A DNA stretch of 64,000 nucleotides, from contig NZ_CP018800.1 of NCBI RefSeq assembly GCF_002795825.1, positions 1,302,001 to 1,366,000 on the forward strand, written 5' to 3'. The translations under genes were made by a program, and so were the position numbers. The DNA is from Mariprofundus ferrinatatus. GTDB taxonomy: Bacteria > Pseudomonadota > Zetaproteobacteria > Mariprofundales > Mariprofundaceae. Shown piece after piece: positions 35,663 through 44,187 of the stretch (positions are counted from its first letter, which is position 1; every line of letters begins with the position of its first letter). The notes beneath the pieces are model-generated. The model searched no databases. It was not told the origin of the DNA and saw only the letters and a program-made list of their open reading frames with translations.

Positions 35663-36579
35663 GATCTCTGCAACAGCCCCTTTATCATCTCTTTTAAAAC
35701 ATCCGCTGTGCCATGAACGGCATCGGCAGTCTGATGGTTGAACCATGTCACCTGTCGCTTGGCATAGCGTCGTGTCGCCGTAATGCCGTCAGCAATCGCT
35801 GTTTCAAGATCCATGTCGCCATTCAGGTAGTCCAGAAGCTGTCGGTAGCCGACCGCCCGCATAGCCGGGTGGGTGTCGGCCAACTTCAATGAGGCCAGCC
35901 ATTTCACCTCATCCAGCCAACCGGCATTAACCATTGTATGAAAACGCCCGGCTAAACGCTCCCGCAAAACCTCGCGCTGCACATCAAGCACAAACACCGG
36001 ACAGTTGATTACAGGAGCAGCCCGTAGCGCATCACGCTGCCAATCGGACAGCGAGCGACCTGTGCTCTCCAATACGCAGAGCGCGCGCATAATACGCTGG
36101 GTATCCAGCGGCTTCAGCCTTTCGGCCATCACAGCGTCATGCTCCTGCAGATAGGCATATATCGTTTGCGTACCCTGCTCACGCTGCATCTGCTCGAATT
36201 TTTCTCTAATATCTGGCAACTCTGGTGGAATCTCTGCAAACCCTTCCAGCAAGGCCTTCAGGTAAAAGCCGGTGCCACCGACAATCAGCGGAACTCTTCC
36301 CTGGCTGTTCTCCGACCCGATGATCTCCCTCGCCTCTTCCGCCCAGCGTGCAGCTGAGTAGACGTCGGGAAGGTCACAGCAGTCGACCAGGAAATGAGGC
36401 ACTTCTGCCCGCTCATCCTGCGTCGGCTTGGCCGTGCCAATATCGAGTCCCCTGTAGAGCTGCATCGAATCGCAGCAGATGATCGAACCCCCTGTTTCAC
36501 CGGCAAGCTGCATAGCCAGTGCCGACTTGCCGGTGCCGGTTGCACCCATCAGGGCAGCGGCCCGCAGTTCATTACTCAT
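35659..36579 (-). CDS. miaA: tRNA dimethylallyltransferase
   Basis: A 306-residue enzyme adding the isopentenyl group to A37 of UNN-reading tRNAs. P-loop GATGTGKSALA, then DSMQLYRGLDIGTAKP and the substrate motif VGGTGFYLKALLEG. The C-terminal DVKRRY-like QVTWFNHQ is present (RYAKRQVTWF). It overlaps the antiporter stop and the hflX start by 4 nt each. The usual hfq gene between miaA and hflX is absent. Confidence 0.95.
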   Translation of the reverse strand: MSNELRAAALMGATGTGKSALAMQLAGETGGSIICCDSMQLYRGLDIGTAKPTQDERAEVPHFLVDCCDLPDVYSAARWAEEAREIIGSENSQGRVPLIVGGTGFYLKALLEGFAEIPPELPDIREKFEQMQREQGTQTIYAYLQEHDAVMAERLKPLDTQRIMRALCVLESTGRSLSDWQRDALRAAPVINCPVFVLDVQREVLRERLAGRFHTMVNAGWLDEVKWLASLKLADTHPAMRAVGYRQLLDYLNGDMDLETAIADGITATRRYAKRQVTWFNHQTADAVHGTADVLKEMIKGLLQRS

Positions 36580-37751
36580 AAACGGTCGGATGTGTATACG
36601 CCGTGAATACGGGCAAAGCGTTTAATCAGGGAGTGCCAGAGGGGACTGAGCAACAGCGTCAGCGCAATCACCAGCACGGTCATTGTATGCAGTGTCTGAT
36701 CGATCAGTGCCACGTGCAGTCCAACCGCCGCCAGCAGGAATGAGAATTCACCGATCTGGCTGAGCAGACCGGCAGTGACCAGAGCCGGCTCCCACTGCTC
36801 ACCCAGCGCGCGCATGACAAAGACGTTGGTCCCCGAATTAAAAAGAAAGACAAGCAAGGTCACGCCCAGCACGACCTCAACATGGGAAAACAGATATTCG
36901 AGTTCCACAAGCATACCGACAGAGAGGAAAAACATGGCCATGAATATGACCTGTACCGGACCAATATGTTCATGCACCCATTTGGACTGATCCGAGGAGG
37001 CCAGCACTACGCCGGCCAGAAATGCCCCCAGCGCCGGAGAGAGCCCCAGCCAGCCTGTCAGTGATGCCGAACCCAGGCAGAGGAGCAGCCCAAGCATCAT
37101 CCTGTGCTCAAAGCTCCCCAGCAACACCTCCGGAATGTGGAAACGGCCGGAACGCATCAACCAGATGACAAACAGCAGGATCGCGACACCGCCCACAACC
37201 TGCACAGCAACAGCTGAAACTGAGACATCCTCGCCGCCGCCAAGCATACTGAGGATGACCATCATCGGAATGATCGCCATATCCTGAACCAGCAAGACAC
37301 CGAGCGCGTTCTGGCCCAGCGGCAGCTCCAGCTCTCCGGAGTCCTGCAGCATCCTCAGCACCACGGCAGTACTGGAGAGGCTGATAATAAAGCCGTAGAG
37401 CACCCCCTGCTGCCATGTCATATCCACCAGCATAGCCAGCCCCACGCAGGCGGCCACACTGATCAGAATCTGGATATTGGTGCCGACAAAAGCGATCTTC
37501 CACCCCTCCATCAGGCGCGGAATGGAGACCTCCATACCGACGAAAAAGAGCAGCATGATCACACCGATCTCCCCAATACGCGTTACCAGATCATGGTCCT
37601 CTATCACGGCGAATCCGGAGGGGCCGATCAGGATACCGGTCAGAATATAGGCGACCACAATCGGCAGCTTCAAACGCATGGCAACATATGCCGTAAGCAT
37701 GGCGAAGAAGAGTACAATGGTGATAATCAGTATGGCGGGATCGAGATGCAT
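36576..37751 (-). CDS. Monovalent cation:proton antiporter-2 (Kef/CPA2-like)
   Basis: A 391-residue inner-membrane protein with about 12 helices. CPA2 signs: PIVVAYILTGILIGPSG, IGEIGVIMLLFFVGMEVS, SLSSTAVVLRML, NALGVLLVQDMAIIPMMV and LSPALGAFLAGVVLASS. It lacks the C-terminal RCK/TrkA-N nucleotide domain of KefB/KefC, so gating is likely by other means. It sits between mutL and miaA with overlapping ends. The ion (K or Na) cannot be told. Confidence 0.88.
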   Translation of the reverse strand: MHLDPAILIITIVLFFAMLTAYVAMRLKLPIVVAYILTGILIGPSGFAVIEDHDLVTRIGEIGVIMLLFFVGMEVSIPRLMEGWKIAFVGTNIQILISVAACVGLAMLVDMTWQQGVLYGFIISLSSTAVVLRMLQDSGELELPLGQNALGVLLVQDMAIIPMMVILSMLGGGEDVSVSAVAVQVVGGVAILLFVIWLMRSGRFHIPEVLLGSFEHRMMLGLLLCLGSASLTGWLGLSPALGAFLAGVVLASSDQSKWVHEHIGPVQVIFMAMFFLSVGMLVELEYLFSHVEVVLGVTLLVFLFNSGTNVFVMRALGEQWEPALVTAGLLSQIGEFSFLLAAVGLHVALIDQTLHTMTVLVIALTLLLSPLWHSLIKRFARIHGVYTSDRL

Positions 37752-37757
37752 CTGCCT

Positions 37758-39563
37758 CTACTCTTTCCTGCCAAAAAGGCGGTCGAGATCGTTCAGCGAG
37801 AGTGACACATAGGTGGGCCGCCCGTGATTGCACTGCGCAATATTAGGGGTCCCCTCCATCGCCCGCAGCAGCGACTCCTGTTCGTCATGCGATAAAATTC
37901 GTCCGGACTTGATCGAACCCTTGCAGGCCCGGTTGCCGAGCCAGCGTTCGAGAACCCTGCCAAGTCCGCGGCCGTCACTCTCGGCATCAGCCCCCATCAG
38001 CATGCAGCTCTCGATAAGCTCGACCACCAGTTCAGCTGCAGGCTCTTTCACCAGCATCGAAGGAACAGCAACGATTCGGAACGACTCCTCACCGACGATT
38101 TCAATCTCTACGCCGAACGGATGCAACAGTTCGTGATGATCATGTAGCCATGCCGCCTGTTTGCCGCCCAGGTGCAAAGTTTCGGGGGTCAACAGTTTCT
38201 GGCTGGAGACCTTTTTACCTGCCAGCTGTTTTTTGAGCTTTTCGTAGGTCATGCGCTCGTGTGCGGCATGCTGGTCAACAAGGATTACACCCGACTCAGT
38301 CTGTGCCAGTATATAACAGCGGTGAATCTGGGCCAGTGGATGACCAAGATCAGGGTGTCCCGTCCGGTAGCCTGTCTCCGGCTCTGCAGCCTCCGCATGC
38401 GAAAATAGCCTGTGCTGCATATTGCCCGGCATCGCTCCGGATGCAGCCGGAGTCCTGAAGCCACTGGAGGAGGGTCGCGGCACTCCCCCCGGGGAAGGGG
38501 CTGCATAACGACCGCCCCCGTACTGCATCGAGCGCATCGCATCAGCCGTAGTTGTGGATGAGACCGAGCGCCCGAATTGATCAATGGCGGCCCGGATACA
38601 GGAGACCACGCCTGCACGCACCGTTTGTGGCGATCTGAAACGCACCTCCCGCTTGGAGGGGTGCACATTGACATCAACATCGGCCGGATCGATCTCGATC
38701 TTCATCACCGCTACCGGATAGCGATCATGAAACATGACATCGCGATATCCTGCGCGCACCGCAGCAATCAGCTGTTTGTCACGGATTACGCGGCCGTTGA
38801 TCATGAAAAGCATGCGGGTGGAGTCGCGGTGATGGAAGGTCGGCAATCCCAGATGGCCGGAGATCTGCATCCCCTCATGCTCAATCGCCATGTCGATACT
38901 GTTGTCGGCAAAATCGTTGCCCATGATTGCCACAACGCGAGCCCGCTCATCCTGCGGTGCAAAATCGAAGCGTGTGCGGCCATCGAGTTCCAGCTGCATT
39001 GCCACGGATGGATTGGCAAGTGCCAGCGAGCGGAAAGCCTCTATGATCGACGCCTCTTCGGTTTTGTCGGTGCGCATAAAATTCAGGCGCGCCGGGGTGT
39101 TGAGGAAGAGATCAAGCACCTCGATACGCGTGCCACGCCTGGGAGCCGTCGGGCGAACTTCGGTTGCACCACCGCCATCAACACGAACTTCGACCCCTTC
39201 ACCACTGCCGGCAAGCGCGGTCTGCATGCGGAAACGTGAAACCGAGGCGATTGATGGCAGTGCCTCACCGCGGAAACCGTGGCTGGCGATATGGTGCAGG
39301 TCCTCGGAGGTCTCGATTTTACTGGTAGCATGTCGCTGCAGTGCAAGCTCGGCATCCGCCGCACTCATTCCCGAGCCGTCATCCTCGATCACAATCGATT
39401 TTTTTCCCGCTCCTGTAATACGCACAATGATCTTTGTCGCCCCGGCATCAAGTGAGTTCTCAACCAGCTCTTTTACGGCTGAGGAGGGACGCTCCACCAC
39501 TTCACCGGCAGCAATCTGGTTGGCCACCTGTGGGGATAGAATATGGATCAGCTGTTCAGGCAT
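37758..39563 (-). CDS. mutL: DNA mismatch repair protein MutL
   Basis: A 601-residue mismatch-repair ATPase. The GHKL motifs are clear: ELVENSLDAGA, EDDGSGM, RHATSKI and GFRGEALPSI. The C-terminal half has DQHAAHERMTYE, fitting the endonuclease motif DQHAx2Ex4E, and QCNHGRPTYV near the end. MutL of this type nicks DNA itself, consistent with a MutH-independent pathway. The central linker is Pro/Gly/Ser rich. It heads the antiporter-miaA-hflX run. Confidence 0.96.
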   Translation of the reverse strand: MPEQLIHILSPQVANQIAAGEVVERPSSAVKELVENSLDAGATKIIVRITGAGKKSIVIEDDGSGMSAADAELALQRHATSKIETSEDLHHIASHGFRGEALPSIASVSRFRMQTALAGSGEGVEVRVDGGGATEVRPTAPRRGTRIEVLDLFLNTPARLNFMRTDKTEEASIIEAFRSLALANPSVAMQLELDGRTRFDFAPQDERARVVAIMGNDFADNSIDMAIEHEGMQISGHLGLPTFHHRDSTRMLFMINGRVIRDKQLIAAVRAGYRDVMFHDRYPVAVMKIEIDPADVDVNVHPSKREVRFRSPQTVRAGVVSCIRAAIDQFGRSVSSTTTADAMRSMQYGGGRYAAPSPGGVPRPSSSGFRTPAASGAMPGNMQHRLFSHAEAAEPETGYRTGHPDLGHPLAQIHRCYILAQTESGVILVDQHAAHERMTYEKLKKQLAGKKVSSQKLLTPETLHLGGKQAAWLHDHHELLHPFGVEIEIVGEESFRIVAVPSMLVKEPAAELVVELIESCMLMGADAESDGRGLGRVLERWLGNRACKGSIKSGRILSHDEQESLLRAMEGTPNIAQCNHGRPTYVSLSLNDLDRLFGRKE

Positions 39564-39732
39564 TGATACGTTGCCCCGAAGGATTTACAGAACGAGAGAT
39601 GGTTGAGCTCCTTGCACGCTTGGTAGCCCAAATCTGCAAGCTTTGGTCGCAACAATCCACCTTCGTAGTGAACGGATGCACTTTTCTCCACTCTGATTAG
39701 CATGATGCCATTGTTTGAGAGGAGGAGCAGAT

Positions 39733-40140
39733 ATGGGAGAGAAGGCATTTACCATTGCCTGGATGCGGGGAAGCCAGCTCTTTGCCCCGCTTCCAGACGC
39801 GCTCCTCAACGAACTGGCCGGTCACTGCAGCATCCAGTCATTCAGTGCCGGAGATTTTCTGATCAGGGAGAACGGGGACAACATCTCACTGTTTCTTCTG
39901 ACTCGCGGCGAAGTAAAGATCGTCAGCAATGGCACCGAGGTCGACAGGCAACAGAGCGGCGATACCGTCGGTGAAATTTCCTCATCTGGAATCAGCCCGC
40001 CGGTTGCCGATGTCATAGCAATTGATGATGTCGAAGCTGTCTCTTTTCCGCTCGAACTGATTCAATCGCTCTGCAACACCCATCCCGACTTTGCACGACG
40101 GCTGCGTGAAGCCGGCATGATTAAGGTTTATGGCAGGTAA
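39733..40140 (+). CDS. Cyclic-nucleotide-binding-like domain protein
   Basis: A 135-residue protein made mostly of one cNMP-binding fold: FAPLPDALLNELAGHCSIQSFSAGDFLIRENGDNISLFLLTRGEVKIVSNG is the typical beta-roll start. The phosphate-binding cassette (normally GExAL) reads GEISSSGISPP, so ligand binding is doubtful. There is no DNA-binding helix-turn-helix. ATG 39733 has AGGAGG upstream. It stands between divergent mutL and the cytochrome operon, and may act as a regulatory or scaffolding subunit; the partner is unknown. Confidence 0.78.
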   Translation: MGEKAFTIAWMRGSQLFAPLPDALLNELAGHCSIQSFSAGDFLIRENGDNISLFLLTRGEVKIVSNGTEVDRQQSGDTVGEISSSGISPPVADVIAIDDVEAVSFPLELIQSLCNTHPDFARRLREAGMIKVYGR

Positions 40141-40202
40141 GGCTCAAGCGGCATCGGCCTCTCCACCCTTTCAACTTCACTGATCCCTCAATAACCACCT
40201 CT

Positions 40203-40219
40203 TTTCAGTTTGAGTTCAG
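40203..40219 (+). promoter_or_regulatory. Candidate response-regulator box 1 (cytochrome operon)
   Basis: Direct repeat TTTCAG-TTTGA-GTTCAG, 11-bp period, matching the box at 44106-44122. A -10-like CTAAAG lies about 10 nt downstream, the spacing of class-II OmpR-family activation. If so, the transcript starts almost at the b561 ATG. Confidence 0.5.
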
Positions 40220-40242
40220 ATAACCGCACTAAAGTTGCGGCC

Positions 40243-40821
40243 ATGACTGAAAAAGAGATTCAAATCTGGGATCCGCTAATACGCATTTTTCATGTGCTGC
40301 TCATCACCTGCTTTGTACTGGCCTGGTGGTTCGAGGACGACTACCTGAAGCTGCACCTGTTGTGCGGGAGCATCGTGCTTGGCTTGATCTTCTTCCGAAT
40401 GATCTGGGGCATAACCGGCACGCCCCACACTCGGTTCAGCGACTTTCCGCTTTCACCCCGAATGCTGCTATCCCACCTCAACAGCCTGTGGAAACTGCGC
40501 AAGGAGAGTTATCCGGGTCATACACCTGCAGGCAGCCTCATGATTATCACGCTGCTACTTCTACTCCTGCTATTGAGTCTGAGCGGTGTGGCCGTTTATG
40601 CGCTGCAAACCGGGCACGGACCGCTTGCCAGCTGGGCAGAATCGGTCGATTTCCAGCGCGAGATATGGCTGACGAAAATTCACCAACTGCTCGCCGACAC
40701 CATCACACTCCTCGCCCTGCTGCATGTGGGGGGCGTGCTGTTCGAAAGCCTTCTGCAAAAACAGAACCTGGCCCTGGCCATGATTACCGGCAGAAAAAAA
40801 AGAATGGAGAAACAACCATGA
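40243..40821 (+). CDS. Cytochrome b561-family membrane protein
   Basis: A 192-residue, four-helix b-type cytochrome that should pass electrons from quinol to the c-type cytochromes next to it. Likely haem ligands are histidines in WDPLIRIFHVLL, KLHLLCGSIVLGL and ALLHVGGVLFES, with the intervening helix MIITLLLLLLLLSLSGVAVYALQTG. ATG 40243 is chosen over an upstream TTG because the family begins close to WDPLIRIFH. The stop overlaps the next start (ATGA). Clustering with SHP and dihaem cytochrome c is a known arrangement. Confidence 0.88.
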   Translation: MTEKEIQIWDPLIRIFHVLLITCFVLAWWFEDDYLKLHLLCGSIVLGLIFFRMIWGITGTPHTRFSDFPLSPRMLLSHLNSLWKLRKESYPGHTPAGSLMIITLLLLLLLLSLSGVAVYALQTGHGPLASWAESVDFQREIWLTKIHQLLADTITLLALLHVGGVLFESLLQKQNLALAMITGRKKRMEKQP

Positions 40822-41216
40822 AAAGAATTGCTATCACCTTTGCTCTGCTGCTACTGGCGCAACCCGCCATGGCCTCAGACGTTATCGAAGAGCTGCTCAA
40901 CAGCTATCGCGCCGAAGGAGCTGCTGCGTTTGACGGCAAGCGCGGTAAAACCATGTGGCAGGAACAGCACCAGCAGCCGCAGCTTGGCAAGGCGGTAAGT
41001 TGTGCCTCCTGCCACGGAACAGACCTGACACAGAGAGGCAGCCATATTAAAACAGGTAAGCTGATCGAGCCCCTGGCTGTTCGCACCAATGCGGGGCGCC
41101 TGACAGACCCTGTGAAAATAGAGAAATGGTTCGGCCGCAACTGTCACTGGACCTATGGCCGCGCCTGCACAGCGCAGGAGAAAGGCGACTTTCTGCTGTT
41201 CATCCAGAATTACTAA
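40818..41216 (+). CDS. SHP-like cytochrome c (DUF1924)
   Basis: A 132-residue exported monohaem cytochrome c. Signal peptide MKRIAITFALLLLAQPAMA, haem motif CASCH at about residues 59-63, and the family C-terminus RNCHWTYGRACTAQEKGDFLLF with a cysteine pair, as in sphaeroides haem protein (SHP). SHP binds small ligands such as oxygen or NO at an exposed haem with a labile Asn ligand; the partner dihaem cytochrome follows. Encoded in an overlapping operon with the b561. Confidence 0.9.
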   Translation: MKRIAITFALLLLAQPAMASDVIEELLNSYRAEGAAAFDGKRGKTMWQEQHQQPQLGKAVSCASCHGTDLTQRGSHIKTGKLIEPLAVRTNAGRLTDPVKIEKWFGRNCHWTYGRACTAQEKGDFLLFIQNY

Positions 41217-41231
41217 CAGAGGAGTAGATGT

Positions 41232-41801
41232 ATGAATAAAAAAATTGCGACAGGCACAGCAGTCATGGCAATATGCATTAGCCTTTCGGTCTCTTTTGTT
41301 GCCGCAGGCGACGATGACTGGTGGGGCGATAAGGATCGTGGTTATGGTGAGAGAAGCGCAACAGTGGCGGCTGTAATGAACAAAACCTACGAAACCGAGT
41401 GTGGTGCGTGCCACTTCGCCTATCAGCCCGGCTTCCTTCCCGTGCGCTCCTGGGTAAAAATGATGGGCAACCTTGAAGATCATTTCGGTGACAATGCGAC
41501 ACTCGATGCCGTCACCAGCAAAGAGATCCTTGACTATCTCAGCAATAATGCAGCTGATCGGAAGAATCAGCGTTTCAGCCGCAGTATCCTTCGCTCCATT
41601 CCGCAGGAAACCACGCCGCTGCGTATCACCGAGACCCGCTTCTTTACCGGTGAACACCATGAACTGCCGAAAAGGCTCGTCAGGGATAATCCGAAGGTGC
41701 GCTCCTTCTCCAACTGCCAGAGTTGCCACACACAGGCAGCCAAGGGTGACTTCAACGAGCATCGTGTCGTAGTTCCTGGCTTCGGTCGCTGGGATGACTG
41801 A
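41232..41801 (+). CDS. Dihaem cytochrome c (DHC family)
   Basis: A 189-residue exported cytochrome with two haem sites, CGACH (residues about 57-61) and CQSCH (about 163-167). The signal peptide ends near residue 25 (SFVAA-GDDDW). The spacing and the pattern ECGACHFAYQPGFLPVRSWVKMMGNLEDHFG match the dihaem cytochrome that donates electrons to SHP. A good RBS (GAGGAG) precedes it. The order b561, SHP, DHC suggests quinol to b561 to DHC to SHP electron flow. Confidence 0.9.
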   Translation: MNKKIATGTAVMAICISLSVSFVAAGDDDWWGDKDRGYGERSATVAAVMNKTYETECGACHFAYQPGFLPVRSWVKMMGNLEDHFGDNATLDAVTSKEILDYLSNNAADRKNQRFSRSILRSIPQETTPLRITETRFFTGEHHELPKRLVRDNPKVRSFSNCQSCHTQAAKGDFNEHRVVVPGFGRWDD

Positions 41802-41804
41802 TTG

Positions 41805-42110
41805 ATGCGCCTGCTGCTCATCCTGCTGATGCTCTCTCTGCCGCTGTTATCACCGGCGGCATGGGGAGATGAGAAGGATCACGAGCGGGCACACAGGCTG
41901 ATGCATGAGCATCAGGTGCTTCCGCTCAGCCGTATAGTGGAAATGATATCCGGCCCCTATCCCGGCAAGATCCTCGATGTTGAACTGGAAGAGGAAGATA
42001 ATGAAGCGATTGTGTATGAAATGAAGATCCTGGGTAAGGATCGGGGAGTACGCAAAATCAAGGTGGATGCCCGTACCGGAAACATTCTGGAAAGCGAGAT
42101 TGATGACTGA
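41805..42110 (+). CDS. PepSY-domain exported protein
   Basis: A 101-residue protein with a signal peptide (LLLILLMLSLPLLSPAAWG) and one PepSY fold: LPLSRIVEMISGPYPGKILDVELEEEDNEAIVYEMKIL, ending in KIKVDARTGNILE. PepSY proteins often sit beside PhoPQ-like systems and may modulate the sensor. The ATG lies 3 nt after the dihaem cytochrome stop (a TTG at 41802 is also in frame) and the stop overlaps the response-regulator start by one base. Confidence 0.85.
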   Translation: MRLLLILLMLSLPLLSPAAWGDEKDHERAHRLMHEHQVLPLSRIVEMISGPYPGKILDVELEEEDNEAIVYEMKILGKDRGVRKIKVDARTGNILESEIDD

Positions 42111-42796
42111 TGCGACTACTTCTGGCTGAAGATGATGCAGCACTCTCCACCACCGTAGCCGATTTCCTGCGCAGCCATGGCTATGCGGTGGACCTCGCTG
42201 AGGATGGAACTGAAGCCGCCTTTCTGGGCAGTAGCGAACCTTACGACGTTATCGTCCTCGACCTGGGGTTACCCGGCATAAGCGGCTTGCAGGTGCTGCA
42301 ACAGTGGCGGGTTTCGGGAATCAAAACACCGGTACTGATCCTGACCGCGCGTGGTGCATGGCATGAGAAAGTGGACGGATTCCGCGCTGGTGCCGACGAC
42401 TACCTCACCAAGCCGTTTCACTCCGAAGAGCTGCTTGTACGACTTCAGGCACTGGTACGCAGGGCACACGGTCATGCCGGAGGCGAACTGCAGGCTGGCC
42501 CGCTTAAACTCGATGAGGGGAGACAGAGCGTTTCCATTCATTGTGCAGATGGGCGGCAGGAGATCGAACTATCCGGAGTTGAGTTCCGGCTGCTCAAATA
42601 CATGATGCTGCAGCCGGGCAAGATCCTCAGTGCAAGCCAAATCATTGAACACGTTTACGACTACAATGATGAGAAGGAGTCGAATGTCATTGAGGTCTAC
42701 ATCAGTCGCCTGCGCAAACGGCTTGGGAAAAGCGCCATCTTGACCAAGCGAGGACAGGGATATGTATTCAACCCGGATGGTATATGCGTTCACTGA
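42110..42796 (+). CDS. OmpR/PhoP-family response regulator
   Basis: A 228-residue regulator. Receiver with acidic pocket AEDD, phosphoacceptor Asp51 in VIVLDLGLPG, the Thr of ILTAR and Lys of LTKPF; the C-terminal winged helix has LSGVEFRLLKYMML and SNVIEVYISRLRKRLG. Such regulators bind tandem half-sites 11 bp apart, and two such repeats lie at 40203 and 44106. Cotranscribed with the cytochromes and the kinase. Confidence 0.95.
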   Translation: MRLLLAEDDAALSTTVADFLRSHGYAVDLAEDGTEAAFLGSSEPYDVIVLDLGLPGISGLQVLQQWRVSGIKTPVLILTARGAWHEKVDGFRAGADDYLTKPFHSEELLVRLQALVRRAHGHAGGELQAGPLKLDEGRQSVSIHCADGRQEIELSGVEFRLLKYMMLQPGKILSASQIIEHVYDYNDEKESNVIEVYISRLRKRLGKSAILTKRGQGYVFNPDGICVH

Positions 42797-44097
42797 GCCA
42801 GCGCCTGAGCCTGAGCCTGGCTGCAAGCCTGGCTCTCTTCTTCCTGCTGCTGGCATTCATTTTCGGCATTGAAAGCGAATCATTGAGCGAAAAAACAGTT
42901 CTCTCCCGCATGGAGCACGATATGGAGAGCGTTCTGTCAGCCACCCAGTTACAGGGAGAACAAATCCAGCTCGATGCAACCAAAATTGATGCCATCTATG
43001 AGCGCCCTCTCTCGGGCCACTACTTTCAGCTTCATTCGGGTGAAGGTGTCATCCGATCACGCTCACTCTGGGACCAGAGCTTGAACAGCTTCGATGCTGG
43101 TGTTCACAGGGATGTTGCCGGCCCTGACGGCCAGCACCTTCTGATACTGAGCCGTGAGTTCCGGATCGGAAAAAGCCCGGTAACCCTTACCCTTGCAGAG
43201 GATATGTCAGACCTCTATCACCAGGCACAGGAATACCAGAAACGACTGCTGCTGCTGCTGTTTTTCACCCTGCTGGCACTTCTCGGCCTGCAGGTCTGGG
43301 TAATCAGGCGTGCAATGCGGCCACTCGGACAGGTGCGACAGGCATTGCTGAAACTAGAACAGGGAGAGAACAGCCAGCTGCAACTCGATCTGCCGAGCGA
43401 GATCAACCCGCTTGTACAGGAGGTAAACCGCCTTCTTCTGGTAATGCAGGAGCGTCTGGCCCGCTCCCGCTCAGCCACAGGAAACCTCGCACACGCCCTA
43501 AAGACGCCGCTTGCGGTTATCAGGCGCACACTGGAGGGCGGCCCGGCAATCAATGTGATCAGTGAACAGACGGGAAAGATCGAGTCCCTGATCGAGCGTG
43601 AACTCTCACGGGCACGCCTGGCCGGTACGGCTCCCGGCGGTTTCTGGCCGGAGCCGGAGCAGGATCTCAGGGATATGGCAGCCATGCTGAAGAAAGTGCA
43701 TGGTGAAAAGGTCCAGATCGAACTGGAGATGGAGTCCGGCCTGCATCTGCCGGCCGACCGCGAGGATATGCTGGAGCTAATCGGAAACCTGCTCGACAAT
43801 GCCTGTAAATGGTCCAGTCGGCAGGTTCGCTGTACCCTGCGGATGAGTCGTGAGCTTGAACTCATTGTTGAGGATGATGGACCCGGTATGGCTGAGGGTG
43901 CATGGCAGGAGCTGCTGCAGCGCGGCATGCGCAGCGATGAATCGAGGCCCGGACACGGACTGGGGCTGGCGATAGTAAACGATATCGTCACCACTTATGG
44001 TGGCCGGATCAGTGCCGGCAGATCCGAAATGCTTGGGGGTCTTCGGGTTGAGCTATCACTGCCTCTTCAAAGCAGCCAGGAATCCACTAAACAATAA
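42784..44097 (+). CDS. PhoQ-like sensor histidine kinase
   Basis: A 437-residue kinase overlapping the regulator by 13 nt. Membrane helix 1 (about residues 9-28), a periplasmic sensor of about 125 residues (29-155), helix 2 (about 157-175), a HAMP-like region, His237 in GNLAHALKTPLAVI, and ATPase motifs LDNACKWS, VEDDGPGM and GHGLGLAIV. The H-box ALKTPL is that of the PhoQ/QseC group. The sensed signal is unknown; the periplasmic PepSY protein and haem proteins upstream are candidates for feedback. Confidence 0.93.
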   Translation: MRSLSQRLSLSLAASLALFFLLLAFIFGIESESLSEKTVLSRMEHDMESVLSATQLQGEQIQLDATKIDAIYERPLSGHYFQLHSGEGVIRSRSLWDQSLNSFDAGVHRDVAGPDGQHLLILSREFRIGKSPVTLTLAEDMSDLYHQAQEYQKRLLLLLFFTLLALLGLQVWVIRRAMRPLGQVRQALLKLEQGENSQLQLDLPSEINPLVQEVNRLLLVMQERLARSRSATGNLAHALKTPLAVIRRTLEGGPAINVISEQTGKIESLIERELSRARLAGTAPGGFWPEPEQDLRDMAAMLKKVHGEKVQIELEMESGLHLPADREDMLELIGNLLDNACKWSSRQVRCTLRMSRELELIVEDDGPGMAEGAWQELLQRGMRSDESRPGHGLGLAIVNDIVTTYGGRISAGRSEMLGGLRVELSLPLQSSQESTKQ

Positions 44098-44105
44098 TCC
44101 TCCCC

Positions 44106-44122
44106 TTTCAGTTTCATTTCAG
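44106..44122 (+). promoter_or_regulatory. Candidate response-regulator box 2 (outer-membrane barrel)
   Basis: Direct repeat TTTCAG-TTTCA-TTTCAG, 11-bp period, 66 nt before the barrel-protein ATG. It matches box 1 at 40203-40219 in 14 of 17 positions. Confidence 0.5.
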
Positions 44123-44187
44123 CATCACGCCATAGCGTCGTCACGTCCGGCCGTTCCGTCCGGCATCAATCTGATATGGAGCATTCA

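Noticed and set aside
40875-41762. A 295-codon open frame antisense to the cytochrome c genes
   Set aside because: The sense frames carry signal peptides and haem motifs CASCH, CGACH and CQSCH; the antisense product has no such features.
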